A DNA stretch of 64,000 bases from Deroplatys truncata (taxonomy: Eukaryota > Arthropoda > Insecta > Mantodea > Mantidae). The stretch lies in contig CM060984.1 of assembly GCA_030765065.1 (NCBI GenBank), positions 100,297,488-100,361,487 of the forward strand, read 5' to 3'. The notes beneath the pieces were generated by a model. That model saw only the letters and a list, made by a program, of their open reading frames with translations. It was not told the DNA's origin and searched no databases. Within the stretch, counting starts at the first letter, position 1; the number at the start of each line of letters is the position of its first letter. Position numbers and translations under genes: made by a program. Shown piece by piece: positions 12,111 through 23,127 of the stretch.

Positions 12111-12794
12111 GTAGGGGTATATCATATTTTAAACATGACGGTAACATTTTGCAACCAAACTATTCTCCTGTGTGTGAAGCATTCATCGCATGAAGCTTGT
12201 GTTCAACTCGTTATTAGGCTTAAACATCCAAATCATAATTTCACTCTACCAAAAGCTGGTGCTATTCAACTGTGCCTGTCACGTGGAAAGGATAGCAATG
12301 AACTAAAGCACAGGATTTCCCGTGTGCTTTTGTAACCTAGCTTCAGACTTCACTGAAACAGTTCCAGATTGTGTGTCGTTCCATTCATCCAACGCTCAGA
12401 AGCGAGATTACTGCCAGGTTCCCTGTTGTTTGCCAGCGCTATTATTCTGCAAAATCCTTGTTTTGAAATGTAGAACGTTCTGCCCTATAATTATTAGTTA
12501 AACATTTAATTTCCATCACGGCGGGCTTGTATTACACACTATTTGGTGACAAAACCATTCATAATTTTATTATATGCTTTCCCTAAAATTATCATTAAAG
12601 AATTACGTAATCAAACTATTGAATTCTAGGGTTAACTGGTACAAAACTCTGGTCGATATGATGTTTAATGCAGCAAGATTAAATATATAAGTAATTATAA
12701 GTAAGAAGCGTCGGTAACTAGAGAGTTAATAAGCCTGCAGGCTTGTTTAATTTGTACGATACGATTTAAATCAGATATGTTATGTTCACATATG
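12111..12794. other. intergenic DNA, nothing recognised
   Basis: No supported coding frame or repeat structure was found. Confidence 0.4.
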
Positions 12795-13045
12795 TTCCCG
12801 AGGTCGCGGGTTCAAACCCGGCGGAGGACGATGGATTTTTTCGGGCGTAAACATCCTTAGCATGGCTTTCTTCGGAAGGGAAGTAAAGCCGGTAGTCCCG
12901 TGTGTAGATTCACGGCATGTAAAAGAACCTAACGCCTGATAAAGAGGCCTCTGAGCAAAACTACCGGTCTTTCACGCCCAATATAGAATGGGATGCTAAG
13001 GACCTCAACAGTTAAAGAGCGTCCATAAATAAAACTCAATTTAAT
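12795..13045 (+). repeat. SINE-2, tRNA-related short interspersed element
   Basis: It begins near a B-box ('gcgggttcaaacccgg', about 12805-12821) and lacks the A-box, so it is 5' truncated. The body matches 10912-11160 in reverse complement over about 230 bp and ends with 'aaataaaactc' and an A/T tail. Confidence 0.78.
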
Positions 13046-13054
13046 TTAATTTTT

Positions 13055-13362
13055 GTTACATTCACACGACTCTCTCTAACCACTCCTCTACAAACTATTC
13101 TTATAAAAGCATATTCTTTCATCTACTTGTTAATCGAGATAAACTTCCTTACACATTTATGCATTTCGTTGTAGGTATAAGAAGAATACTGGAATACTGT
13201 AGCTAAAGCGATAGTCGGATTTTTAAAAAGCAGATATCTAACTAATGACTTTAAAATTCCACGGCTTTGCAAGCTCACGAGGAAAAAAAAATGTGTGTTA
13301 CATTCACATGACCTTCTCTACCGTCTATCGCTTATTAATGGCTATATGAATTATTTTTACGA
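13055..13362 (+). repeat. family A repeat, two old 5' fragments
   Basis: Two successive 5' ends are visible ('ttacattcacacgac' near 13057 and 'ttacattcacatgacc' near 13297). The second stops exactly where the Penelope-like element's inverted arm begins. A 3' half of an old copy resumes on the far side (16780-17135), so the retroelement may have landed inside this repeat. Confidence 0.6.
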
Positions 13363-13408
13363 AGCGATAAAACATTAAAATCTTCCGGGCTGGAAGGCCG
13401 TGGTCTAA

Positions 13409-13476
13409 GGGTAAAATTACTAGCACCCGGCGTTTCGGTCAACTCTGTGGTTGCCATCTTCAAGAGTGTAATACCC
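13409..13476 (-). ncRNA. hammerhead-ribozyme-like motif in the left arm of the Penelope-like element
   Basis: Read on the minus strand: 'GGGTATTAC', then 'CTTGAAGATGGCAAC', a loop, 'GTTGACCGAAAC', a short 'GCCGGGTGC' hairpin, 'CTA', and 'GTAATTTTACCC'. This follows hammerhead order: stem I strand, CUGANGA-like core, stem II (GGCAAC with GTTG-CC, one bulged A), GAAA core, short stem III, an NUH site (CUA), and the second stem I strand. Hammerhead motifs in Penelope-like pseudo-LTRs are established knowledge. The core here reads UUGAAGA, or CU(U)GAAGA, so activity is doubtful. The right arm (16631-16680) keeps the core but lacks stem III and the cleavage side. Confidence 0.55.
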
Positions 13477-13604
13477 AGGACAGCTTGATAACGACTGCCG
13501 ACTAGGCAAGAGATGTTCCGCAATATATAGCTCACGTCAAGGTCAAAACTGCCGCAGTGGGTCTGCAGTGACGTGTCATCGCTGGTATCCACGTACAATT
13601 GAGC

Positions 13605-13617
13605 TTAAATCTTTCTT
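13605..13617. repeat. target-site duplication of SINE-1, left copy
   Basis: 'TTAAATCTTTCTT' here is repeated at 14004-14016, immediately on either side of the SINE. It is a 13-bp duplication as expected for LINE-mediated insertion. Confidence 0.85.
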
Positions 13618-14003
13618 TCATTCATTCATTCATTATCTGTTTACCCTCCTCTTATGTAGGACTTACACCCCCCAGGACTTACAAGCGGGTGCCTGGGGTC
13701 AGAGGCCCGTCGAGGAGCAGACACTCATGGATCAGACAGAGCATCCAGGATGGGTGATCAGCCCGATGCCTGGTATGGGATGAAGGAAGTAGATGAAACG
13801 AAATGTTGGTGAAATGGATGAAAGGAAAGGTGATGATGGAGCAGTTGGTGGAATGAATGGCGGGGGAAACCGGAGAACCCGGAGAAAACCCGCCCAGACG
13901 CCGCTTCGTCCACCACAAATCCCACATGCAGATCCCTGGGATTGAACCCGGGCCGCCTCGGTGGGAGGCGAGCGGTCTAACCACTCGGCCACGGCGTCGC
14001 CTT
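13618..14003 (-). repeat. SINE-1, full-length tRNA-headed SINE inserted in the Penelope-like arm
   Basis: Read on the minus strand it starts at 14003 with a tRNA-like head: A-box in 'TGGCCGAGTGGTTAGACC', B-box in 'GGGTTCAATCCC'. The long variable-arm style resembles class II (Ser/Leu) tRNAs. A unique body follows and the tail is (AATG)n at 13618-13636. The flanking 13-bp duplication is perfect, so insertion is comparatively recent. A second copy is at 18412-18769. The two halves of the Penelope-like arm rejoin cleanly if it is removed. Confidence 0.88.
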
Positions 14004-14016
14004 TTAAATCTTTCTT
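14004..14016. repeat. target-site duplication of SINE-1, right copy
   Basis: Second copy of the 13-bp 'TTAAATCTTTCTT' found at 13605-13617. Confidence 0.85.
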
Positions 14017-14228
14017 CCTTTTTATTAAAGTTGTTGGAGTGTTTATAAATTTAAATTACTTCTCTATGAAGTCTAGCGTGATAATATTTTGTTGCAGATA
14101 GTACTTGCGTGTCTTCATATAGGATACGATGACCCATGGTAACAAAGTGTTCAGCGACTGCAGACTTATCTGTTTGTGCAAGGCGACAATGTCGTTTATG
14201 CTCTGTTATTCGGGTATTTATACTACGT

Positions 14229-16420
14229 GAAAGCCGTCTTACTTATTTAAACCGCCTCTACGGGGAGGAAATATTTCGACGTTTTCGTCGTTTAGAGAAT
14301 CTTCGCAAGAAAAAAGCTCGCTTGTTGTCATCTTTGACCTTCCTGTTACGCTGCAGGGACGAATCTATCACTCCTAATTTTGTAAGGATGAAGTGGAATT
14401 TTCACTCCGCACAGTCCCACCGAATACATAATCGTGCTGAATCTGCCTTGTTACGGGATCGTATTCATCAGGTCAGAAAAGACCTTGCACACTTAGACTG
14501 CGAGTTATTAAGCATTCATCTACAGATCAGTAACTCAGCGCAAAAGAACAACTGGAATAATATCGACGCGCTTACTTTTCGCTCGATGGAAAAAGTATTG
14601 ATTCCTTCTTCCGCTCGACAACAGAAAAAGTTCAACCGTCTACGTCCATCTAAGGTCAAACCACCGGAATGTAAACAAATCATTCACAACTTATCCGACA
14701 GACAACTTTCCACGGATGAGTATAACGTTCTTGCCAAAGGTGGAAATTTTGCTCTTACACCCATCACATTGCCTGTTGAGGACATTATTGCTAATGTAGA
14801 AGCAGGCTTAGTTCATTTACCATCGAGTGTGGGCGATGAAATACGATCCAAAACATCAAGAATTTTACGTAAAGCTAAGGCTCCAGTAAGCAATATCTCC
14901 TCCAAAGAAAGGAGGGCTCTCAAAGATTTGAGTGCTAACACTAACATTTTAATTCTTTCCGCGGATAAAGGAAATGCCACCGTGATATGGATAAGTCGGA
15001 CTATAAGCAGAAGATTAGTGATCTCCTTGACCCTCAGCTTTATAAAACGCTTACGCGAGATCCTACGGTGGGCATACTTAGAAAAACAAATAAACTAATT
15101 AAAGAGTCTACTTCAATAAACTCAGATAGAAGAAAGATACTATGCACATCAGAAGCTTATGCGCCACGTCTATATGGACTGCCGAAGATACACAAACAAA
15201 ATATTCCTCTTCGTCCTATAGTAAGCACGATTGGCTCTCCAACTTATGCCGTTTCTAAACATTTGACGGCCTTAGTACAACCTCACATTGGACAATCCGG
15301 CAGCTATATAAAAAACTCACAACATTTTGTGGAGAAGTTAGATTCCTTAAATTGTACACCATTCGACATTTTAGTGAGTTTAGATATAACTTCTCTTTTT
15401 ACCAATGTACCTGTAGACGAAGTTTTAACTCAGATTGAGGGTATTTTTCCTACGGATATTTTTAACCTTTTTAAACACTGTTTGACGACTTCCTATTTTC
15501 AATGGAACGAAACGTTTTATCAACAACAAGATGGCGTCGCTATGGGAAATCCTCTTGGGCCCGCCATTGCTAACTTTTTTATGGATCATTTTGAGGCTAA
15601 AGCTTTAGACACTGCTCCGTTAAAACCTAGCTGTTGGTATCGGTATATTGACGATGTTTTCCTCCAGTGGTCTCACGGTAAACAACAACTTGCAAATTTT
15701 CTGGAACATCTTAATAATATGAATTCCAAGATTAAATTTAATATGGAAACAGAACATAACAATCAAATAGTCGTCTTAGATGTTCTGGTAATAAGAAATG
15801 CTGATGGATCACTGTCTCACACTGTTTATAGGAAACCCACCCATACCGACAGATATTTAAATAAAAGCTCCAATCACCACCCACAACAAAAGAGAGGAAT
15901 AATCAAAACCCTAGTGGAGCGAGCCAAACGTGTTTGTACAGGACAATACTCAAGTAATGAGATACAGCATCTTAGGCTGGCTATGTTACAAAAAGGATTT
16001 ACGAATAAAGATTTTAACAGAGCAATTCACCCTAAGAAGATATCACGTCAAGGCCACGAATCGTCTACATATAAGGGAAAAGTCTTCTTACCTTATGTTA
16101 AAAACGTCACAGACCGCATTGGGAAAATACTTAAAAAGCACAAAATAAATACAATATATAAACCAACAAGAAAAATTCAACAAACTTTAAAATCTGCTAA
16201 AGACAAGAGAGACCCCTTATGTGTTCCAGGGGTATATAGAATACCTTGCACATGCGGCTCTGTTTATATCGGAACAGCAAAACGTAGTATAAATACCCAA
16301 ATAACAGAGCATAAACGACATTGTCGCCTTGCTCAAACAGATAAGTCTGCAGTCGCTGAACACTGTTACCATGGGTCATCGTATCCTATATGAAAGCACG
16401 CAAGTACTATCTTCTACAAA
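14229..16420 (+). pseudogene. Penelope-like reverse transcriptase with GIY-YIG endonuclease, frameshifted
   Basis: The first frame (open to 15098) carries the usual N-terminal region, ending in 'ILSADKGNATV'. A frameshift near 14982 moves reading to the next frame (14987-16393). That frame has 'YGLPKIHK', 'SLDITSLFTNVP' (catalytic Asp), 'QDGVAMGNPLGP' and 'YIDDVF' (catalytic pair), then a GIY-YIG nuclease ('GVYRIPCTCGSVYIGT'). A second frameshift near 16375 ends the protein early; the displaced tail continues to about 16520 with one stop. The first 30 codons of the upstream frame (14136-14228) are antisense of the inverted arm and probably not original coding sequence. The enzyme copies element RNA into new sites; this copy cannot make it. 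Confidence 0.88.
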
Positions 16421-16726
16421 ATATTATCACGCTAGACTTCATAGAGAAGCAATTTAAATTTATAAACACTCCAACAACTTTAATAAAAAGGAAGAAAATT
16501 TTAAGCTTAATCGTACGTGGATACCAGCGATGACACGTCACTGCAGACCCACTGCGGCAGTTTTGTCCTTGACGTGAGCTATAAATTGCGGAACATCTCT
16601 TGCCTACTCGGCAGTCGTTATCAAGCTGTCCTGGGTGTTACACTCTTGAAGATGGCAACCACAGAGTTGACCGAAACCCTTAGACCACGGCCTTCCAGCC
16701 CGGAAGATTTTAATGTTTTATCGCTT
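16282..16726 (+). repeat. right inverted arm of the Penelope-like element
   Basis: Reverse complement of 13363-13604 plus 14017-14228. It includes the last GIY-YIG codons, the 'gtacgtggataccagcgatg' block and the degenerate hammerhead-like core near 16645-16677. Outer ends match as 'gcgataaaacatt'. Confidence 0.85.
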
Positions 16727-16779
16727 AATTCCGGCCGTGAAAGCCTTCGTACTTATTCATACAGAATTCCTTCTGATTA

Positions 16780-17135
16780 AAGAGGACTTAACAGGCTATT
16801 CACAGAAAATTCAAGATATATATTTTATTTTTATATTAACATCTTTAATATATGGTATTTTGTCAAAATCGTTAAGGCCATTTTTTCGAAAATTAAAAAT
16901 TTAGAAAAAATAAGCAGTTTGGGATGGGGGATTTTCTAGAAAACCACCGCATCGCATCTATGGAAGACACTGAACATAAATACCAAGTTTAGTATTTATC
17001 CGAATTCTTGTTTTTGAGTTATGCTGTTCACATACACACAGACGTTTATCTAAAACACCTTTTTGGGGTTAAGGTGTCTCAAAACATGTATTTCGGTGAA
17101 ATATCTGTATGGAATTTTTGGGTGGAATGCCATAC
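16780..17135 (+). repeat. family A repeat, old 3' half
   Basis: Contains the 'atcgttaaggccatttttt', 'cataaataccaagtttag' and 'ttttgggtggaatgcca' blocks in order. Possibly the other half of the copy interrupted by the Penelope-like element. Confidence 0.7.
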
Positions 17136-17150
17136 CTTCTGCTCTTCTAC

Positions 17151-17230
17151 AGGCCTCTGATCCTAGGCACGGTTGCAAGGCCTAAAAGGTGTAAGTCCTA
17201 CATAAGAGTAGGGTAAACCGGCTAAGTAAG
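17151..17230 (+). repeat. SINE-1, 3' end fragment
   Basis: Matches the last 80 bp of SINE-1 ('ggtgtaagtcctacataa') without the tRNA head. Confidence 0.7.
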
Positions 17231-17239
17231 TATAATTGA

Positions 17240-17630
17240 ACCATAAGAGTTCTTACTACAGTACTTGCTACACAAAAAATGTAATCCGGTTAAAGCACAT
17301 TTATATCAAATAATTTATATTAATCATTTCCGAGAGACTTTTTATCGCCTTCAATTTTCAAATATTGTTTTTCAAATCGCTATTCATTTTATTTTCTGTG
17401 GCCATGCAACGAACACGGAATATCAAAGCCATCATATGGCGACCTGGTTTTAAATATTTGGCTATACAGCCTACCATATCCCTCTCGTATGTATCTATAT
17501 CAAATATTTAAAAAAATTATTTCTTCAAACGCTTAACATGAAGTTGATAGAAGAATAAGCGTAGATAGGAATAGTTTGTAAAACAGTGGGTAGACAAAGT
17601 CATGTGAATGTGATATCGAATTTGAAACTT
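17240..17630 (-). repeat. family A repeat, old fragment
   Basis: Reverse-strand 5' half, ending in 'aaagtcatgtgaatgtga'. It is diverged, with several indels. Confidence 0.6.
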
Positions 17631-18292
17631 GTCGAACAACCCTATGTAACTTAATGTTTTTATGCAAAGTACAGTCCTAATGTGAAAATATTTCAATAAT
17701 GAGAGATACGGCGGTTTGAATCCTGTCACAAGTGCTTTTACTGCCTGCGGTTATGGTTGGGTCGCGGCGACGTAAAATAATTGGTGGTTGGGATGATGAG
17801 AGGACTTAAATATGATACCAAAAATGTTCTGCCTCTTCATGCAAACACATTTGTGTTTGTTAATTTAAACGCTTCTGGATTACAGTGAATTATAATATAA
17901 GTGTTCATATTCAGTAATACACCCAAAGTTTATTTAAAACATGGTTTATCTAATGATTTATATCATTGTTAGCAAGTTTTACTATTTCAATGTTTATTAT
18001 AATAACGATTATTATCTAAATTCAACGTACTCTAAAACCATCAAGTTTGTTATACTGTTCTACTAAACCTACACACAAAAATAGCTTTAAATTCGCGTTA
18101 TACCATTATAAATACGGGTTAAGTCAAAATAACACCGAATAGTTTTAAGGAATAATTCGGGGGTTATATCTGAGTATTTTCTTATAGGGAATGTATGTGC
18201 ATAAACGTCTTGTTATCGAGCTAGAGGACATTAACGTTTTTTAAACGCCGCGTCGATTCCTATTCCTCCACGGCGTATTATTATTAGCCGGT
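17631..18292. other. AT-rich intergenic DNA, nothing recognised
   Basis: No supported frame, tandem repeat or inverted termini. Confidence 0.4.
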
Positions 18293-18407
18293 CTGGGTGG
18301 CCCAGTTGGTTAGACACTGGCCTTCTGATCCCTAGGCCACGGCCCAGACCGATGGCTTTTCAGTGTGCTTAAAAGCGACAGCCCCATTTACTAGCATGTA
18401 AAAGAAC
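18293..18407 (+). repeat. SINE-2-like element with tRNA head
   Basis: A tRNA-like A-box ('TGGCCCAGTTGGTTAGACAC') is followed by a collapsed B-box region. A short body then shares 'agcatgtaaaagaac' with SINE-2. It looks internally deleted. SINE-1 abuts it on the right. Confidence 0.6.
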
Positions 18408-18411
18408 TCCT

Positions 18412-18769
18412 GGGCGGCGCCGTGGCCGAATTGTTAGACCGCTCGCCTCCCACCGAGGCGGCCCGGGTTCAATCCCAGGGACCCGCATGTGGGATTTGTG
18501 GTGGACGAAGCGGCGTCTGGGTTCTCTGGTTTCCCCCGCGTTATCCGGTTTCCCCCGCCATTCATTCCACCGACTGCTCCATCATCACCTTTCCTTTCAT
18601 CCATTTCACCATCATTTCGTTTCATATACTTCCTTCATCCCATCCTGGAGATTCTGTCTGATCCGTGAGTGTCTGCTCCTCCACGGGCCTCTGACCCCAG
18701 GCACCCGCCTGTAAGTCCTGGGGGGTGTAAGTCCTACATAAGAGGAGGGTAAACAGATAATAAATGAAT
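18412..18769 (+). repeat. SINE-1, full-length tRNA-headed SINE
   Basis: Head 'GGCGGCGCCGTGGCCGAATT' contains an A-box matching TRGYNNARNNG, and 'GGGTTCAATCCC' is the B-box. The body matches the copy at 13618-14003 and ends 'gggtaaacagataataaatg'. 'AAAAGAAC' at 18400-18407 and 18770-18777 may be a short target duplication. It inserted within or beside a SINE-2-like unit. Confidence 0.85.
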
Positions 18770-18904
18770 AAAAGAACGCGGGCACACTGCCGGCGCTGAT
18801 AAGATTCAGGCAATTGACAAATTCGTTCAAACAATTTGTTTTTATTTGCATATTATAGGCGAGTTTGTTATTCCTACGAGAGATGTAAGTTATATCAATC
18901 TCAG

Positions 18905-19870
18905 TTATCAGGATATACTAAAGTCCTCCTTTACACAGCCTTTTATAAAAATGTTCCGCTTTACTTACGCAGATCTAGCAGATATGCATTACGTTTATGG
19001 TGCTGCTTGGAGGAATGCGAAAAGGACACGAGATCCTTATGCTGAGCTCATCAGAGCACCTTTACTGCCGTATATTAACGACTGCGAGAAACAGGAGCTC
19101 TTCAAAAATAAGCGCATTGTTTGGGAGCCCAAAGTAATGTAAGAACAGTGGCTCTAGAAGGGGAGGTTCTTGACCGGGTCCATAATTCTCCGGAGCAATA
19201 GCTTACAAGGCAGTCTTCGGTCAATAGAATTCTGCGCGAACAGCAATTACATCCCTATCATCTCACCTGAGTTCAACCACTGGGGCCAGATGACTTTCCA
19301 TCCCGTTTACAGGTTGTCCAGTGGTTTCCTCATAAATGCATTAATCAACCAAGATATCCTACATCCATATTGAGGCTGTACGAGAAGGTACGAGAGGGCA
19401 TGTTTAACACACATAGCAGTCACATTTTGGCACGCGAAAACCTTAGAGCTATTAGAGTTACAAATTACCAACACCGGTTTGCAGTGAACACTTGGGCTGA
19501 CATTATGAATGACACTCTCATAGGGTCCTATTTACTACCTCCATGCTTGACCTGCCACATTTACCTACAGTTTTTACAACATGCTTTGCCAGAAATTCTG
19601 TAAGATGTTTCTTTAGTTAATATGGTTTAAGGGGGTTCTGCGCATTATTTCGGTGACGTAAGGGGTTTCCTATGCGAAACGCATCCTGATTCGCTGGATC
19701 GGTAGAATAGCAAAGTATCATGGCTAGCACGGTTACCAGATCTGGATTTTTTCCTTTTGGGACATGTTCAGACTCTCGTGTGCCGGTTAATGGTGAAGAG
19801 GTGCTGTTGGCCAGGATCTTTGTAGCATTTGACGCTATTTGTGATATGCCACGTATTTTTTAAATAACTC
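18905..19870 (+). pseudogene. mariner-like transposase remnant (same family as 47281-48555)
   Basis: Broken pieces of a transposase occur in order. N-terminal 'YADLADMHYVYGAAWRNAKR' (18963-19025) matches the helix-turn-helix start of the family. 'LREQQLHPYHL' (about 19237-19270) is a linker piece. 'MFNTHSSHILARENLRAI' to 'DTLIGSYLLPPCLT' (19400-19560) is the core between the first and second catalytic Asp. 'AFDAICDMP' near 19830 is the C-terminal end. Multiple frameshifts and stops make it nonfunctional. No terminal inverted repeats were found, unlike the copy at 47281-48555. Confidence 0.75.
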
Positions 19871-19879
19871 GACAATCAT

Positions 19880-20355
19880 TACAACACACTATTTATGAGC
19901 ATTAAGCTAGCACTGCATTTTCTTCTCTTTTACATTTGTGTGTTAGTTGTGTAATACAATTAGCTTTTATAATTTAAAATTAATGATATGTCTTATTGCT
20001 CTTATTGCCACAAATTTAATAATTATTATTTAATGATATTAATTTTCTCTCTTTCTATCTCCAACACACACACACACACATGTGTGTGTGTGTGTGATAG
20101 TTTATTTGTGAGGAATTCTTCATCGAGCACGAGGTTTTTCTCATGCAGGGATGGTGTTACAAATGAGCTATTATTATTATTTATGGTTTATTTAGTATTT
20201 CTCTAGTAAATAAATAAAAAATAATCTAATGATATCAGTAATACTTTAGAGGAGAACTTGAATTGGGTTTAGTGTAAAAACAATAAATTTATTTTTCTTG
20301 ATTCTTACAATTCTTCTCCCTTTAATGAGGTCTGAAACATTTTTAAAACATTTTT
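19880..20355. other. intergenic DNA with an (AC)n/(TG)n microsatellite
   Basis: An (AC)n run followed by (TG)n at about 20062-20095 forms a perfect dinucleotide palindrome. Nothing else was recognised. Confidence 0.6.
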
Positions 20356-21193
20356 AAAAATCTGTTATGTTACACTCACATGACTTTCTCTATTCTTGTA
20401 ACAACTATTTTTATTCTCCATCTACTTCATGTTAATTGAGATAAACATCTGCAGAAAGTATCTTTTTGCTAATTTTCTTGTAGCTGCAAGGGGAATATGG
20501 TAGGCTTTTAAGCGATACTCAAATCTTTTACGAGCTGGTTGCTATGTGGAGCTGTTTATTCTCTTTGCATGCCCAGGTCATAAAAAAACGAATAACGAAT
20601 TCCCATTTGAGAAAAAGTGTAAGTACTGGAAAATTCAAACAAATAACAAGGAATATCTCGGAAATTTTTCACTCCACAAAAAAATGTATATGACATAAAT
20701 TGTGTGTTTCAACGAGGTCTACATTTTTTGTGAAGAAGCATTTTGTCTATCTCCTACGGTTTACCGGCTATGCAAAAGCCATTCAGAACTTTTGGAAGAC
20801 ATTCACAGAAAATTCAAGATATACATGTCATATGTCATAAAGATATCTTAATATATTACGTTTTAATAAAACTCGTTAGAGCCATTTTTGTGAAAATCAA
20901 AATTTTCTAAAAATGTTCCAGGTAAAGAGTAGTCTGGGGTGGGGGATTTTCTTGAAAATCTTCGTGTCGCATCTTTGAAAGATACTGAACCTAAATGCTA
21001 AGTTTGGTATTTATTCGACTTTTCCTTTTTGAGTTATGCTGTTCACAGATACACACACGGACCTTTATCTAAAAATTCTTTCTTTTTTATTCAAGAGGCC
21101 TCAAAACATGCATTTTTGGTGAAATCTCGATATCGAATTTTTGGGTGGACTGCAATACTTCCTCTACTTACTATACGTAGTAGAGAAAGTAAA
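20356..21193 (+). repeat. family A repeat, full-length copy
   Basis: Runs from 'tctgttatgttacactca' to 'acgtagtagagaaagtaa'. Moderately diverged, with a short microsatellite core. Confidence 0.8.
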
Positions 21194-21241
21194 GAGCAAT
21201 TAAAAGTGTTTCAATTCAATTTTTACTTTTCCTAACATGTA

Positions 21242-21500
21242 CCTACCTATAGTAGTATGTGCACAAGAAATACATTCCACACAAAATTTTACGTTTTGAT
21301 GTCCACTGAACCAGAAAAGATCCTCGCATTGTGTAGCTACGTGTGTGTGTGCTTTCGTCTTTGTCTGTCGTCTGAATGCAGCGTAACTGAAAAACGAAAA
21401 ATGGGATAAATACCAAATTTCATGTTTGAGTCAGACACTATTTAAGCAGGCCAGGCGAAGATTTTAAAGAAAATTCTCCCACATCAGATTACCCAACTAT
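21242..21500 (-). repeat. family A repeat, old 3' fragment
   Basis: Reverse-strand remnant with 'aagaaatacattccacac' and 'ataaataccaaatttcatg' blocks, followed by about 380 bp of unassigned sequence before the next copy. Confidence 0.55.
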
Positions 21501-21884
21501 AACTCTATTACTCACCGGCATGACATTCAACCAGAGAATATAAGCAGAGTTGTGAACCACGTGCTTTCCTTCCGAAACATGTTTAATGGCAAGGAGTTTA
21601 GTTCTCCTGCTAGTGGGAACTGTTCCAAACTCATAGATAATTCGCCTTTATGCGCCTTTTGAGTGTACGCAGTGCAGGAAGTGGAAAAGATGGTTTGATA
21701 TTGTTATATTTGGCAGAATGTCAACATAAGCGTTGCCAAGAAAAAACACTTTAAGGCTTTTATATTTTCTTTTCTGATCCACGTTACCTCATCCAAATTA
21801 ACAGACGTTATACCATACAGTTTAGCCTCTGTGACTTCCGGTACATTTACAAACCGAGTTAACACAACATGAGAAATGACACCT

Positions 21885-22435
21885 ACCTATAGTAGGCAGA
21901 GAAAGTATTGTGTTCCACCTAAAAATTCGATATCAAATTCCCCCAAAATACATGTTTTGAGGCCCTTGAATAAAACAAAGCCTTTATTATAAAATTATCC
22001 GTGTGGGTGTTTGTCTGTGAACAGCATAACTCAAAAAGTAAACTTCTATAAACACCAAACTTGGTATTTAAGTTCCAATATCTCCCAAAGATGCAGCACA
22101 AACATTTTCAAACAAATCCCACTATCGCAAACTACCCTTTGCATGAAAATGTTTAGGGATTTTTTATTTCTCAAAGTTGGCTCTAACGATTTTGATTAAA
22201 ATGCCACATATATAAGATATTTGTACGACAAGTGAAACAGATATCTTGAATTATCTGCCTGTAAAGTCATCTTCTTAAGGAAGGAATTTTGTATAATGTT
22301 GTACATCGGATAAACCGTAAGAGGTAGACAAAAATGTAGAGCTCTTAAAAGAAACAACTTAGGTCATATAAATTTTATTGCGCCATTAGCCATTTACGAG
22401 ATATTCCCTGTTATTGGTTTGCATTTTTCAATACT
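21885..22435 (-). repeat. family A repeat, old copy lacking its 5' part
   Basis: Reverse-strand copy starting at 'cctatagtaggcagagaa' and running to the internal A/T-rich joint ('tttcaatactttggtcat'). Truncation at this internal joint is the recurring breakpoint of the family. Confidence 0.7.
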
Positions 22436-22450
22436 TTGGTCATTTTTAAT

Positions 22451-23127
22451 TTTCTACCACGTATAGTAAGTTGGGAAAGAAGTGTTTTCCACCCAAAGTT
22501 TGATGTCGAGATTCCCTGAACCAAACTGAGCATTTTTAGAGTAAGATCCGTGAGTACAGCATAACTCAAAAACGGAAGTGGGATACATGCCAAACTTGGT
22601 CATAAAGTTCAATATCTTCCAAAGATGCGACACAAAGATTTTCGAATTTTTTTATTTTCTAAAAATGTCTCTAATGATTTGATTACAATACCAGACATTA
22701 AAGATATTTACATGACAAATAAAATGTATATCTTGAATTTTCTGGGATTAGTCCGTGAAGTCCTCTTCATTGGGAAGGAATTTTGTATAATCTTGTATAA
22801 CTGGTAAACGTCAAGCGGTAGATGAAAACGAACTATACAAAAAATGCAGCTCTCTTTAAAACACAATTAATTTCAAATAACGTTTCACTATTTCCGAAAT
22901 AATCGTTATCAATGGTTCGAATTGTTCAATTCTTTATTCTTTTAAAGCCCTGTCGATTTTCAATTGTTTCTCGCGATGTCATATAAAGAGTATGCAATTT
23001 TAAGGCCAGCGTATAACGTCTAGTTATAAAACATTTCACTATCACTATTCCCTTTGTATCTTTAACGAAATGTATAATGCAGCTATTTTTGCCAAAAGGT
23101 TTATCTCATTAAAATGAAGTAGATAGG
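22451..23127 (-). repeat. family A repeat, old copy
   Basis: Reverse-strand copy from 'ttctaccacgtatagtaag' to 'attaaaatgaagtagata'. It abuts the plus-strand array directly. Confidence 0.7.

Larger units (their letters stand above)
13363..16726 (+). mobile_element. Penelope-like retroelement with inverted terminal arms
   Basis: A reverse transcriptase/GIY-YIG coding region is bracketed by inverted arms of about 445 bp. The right arm is 16282-16726. The left arm is 13363-14228, lengthened by a 386-bp SINE at 13618-14003. The arms contain the antisense and sense copies of the C-terminal GIY-YIG codons plus about 230 bp of noncoding sequence. Inverted or tandem partial copies (pseudo-LTRs) are known for Penelope-like elements. 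The arms differ by a deletion in the right one near 16677. The element sits between two parts of an old family A repeat. Confidence 0.85.

Noticed and set aside
14136-14228. Apparent N-terminus of the Penelope-like protein beginning MVTKCSATAD
   Set aside because: This segment is the antisense of the GIY-YIG end carried in the inverted arm, so it is not original coding sequence.
18412-18485. Functional tRNA gene
   Set aside because: A- and B-boxes are present, but it is the head of a SINE with a body and tail. It occurs twice and lacks a convincing anticodon arm and acceptor stem.
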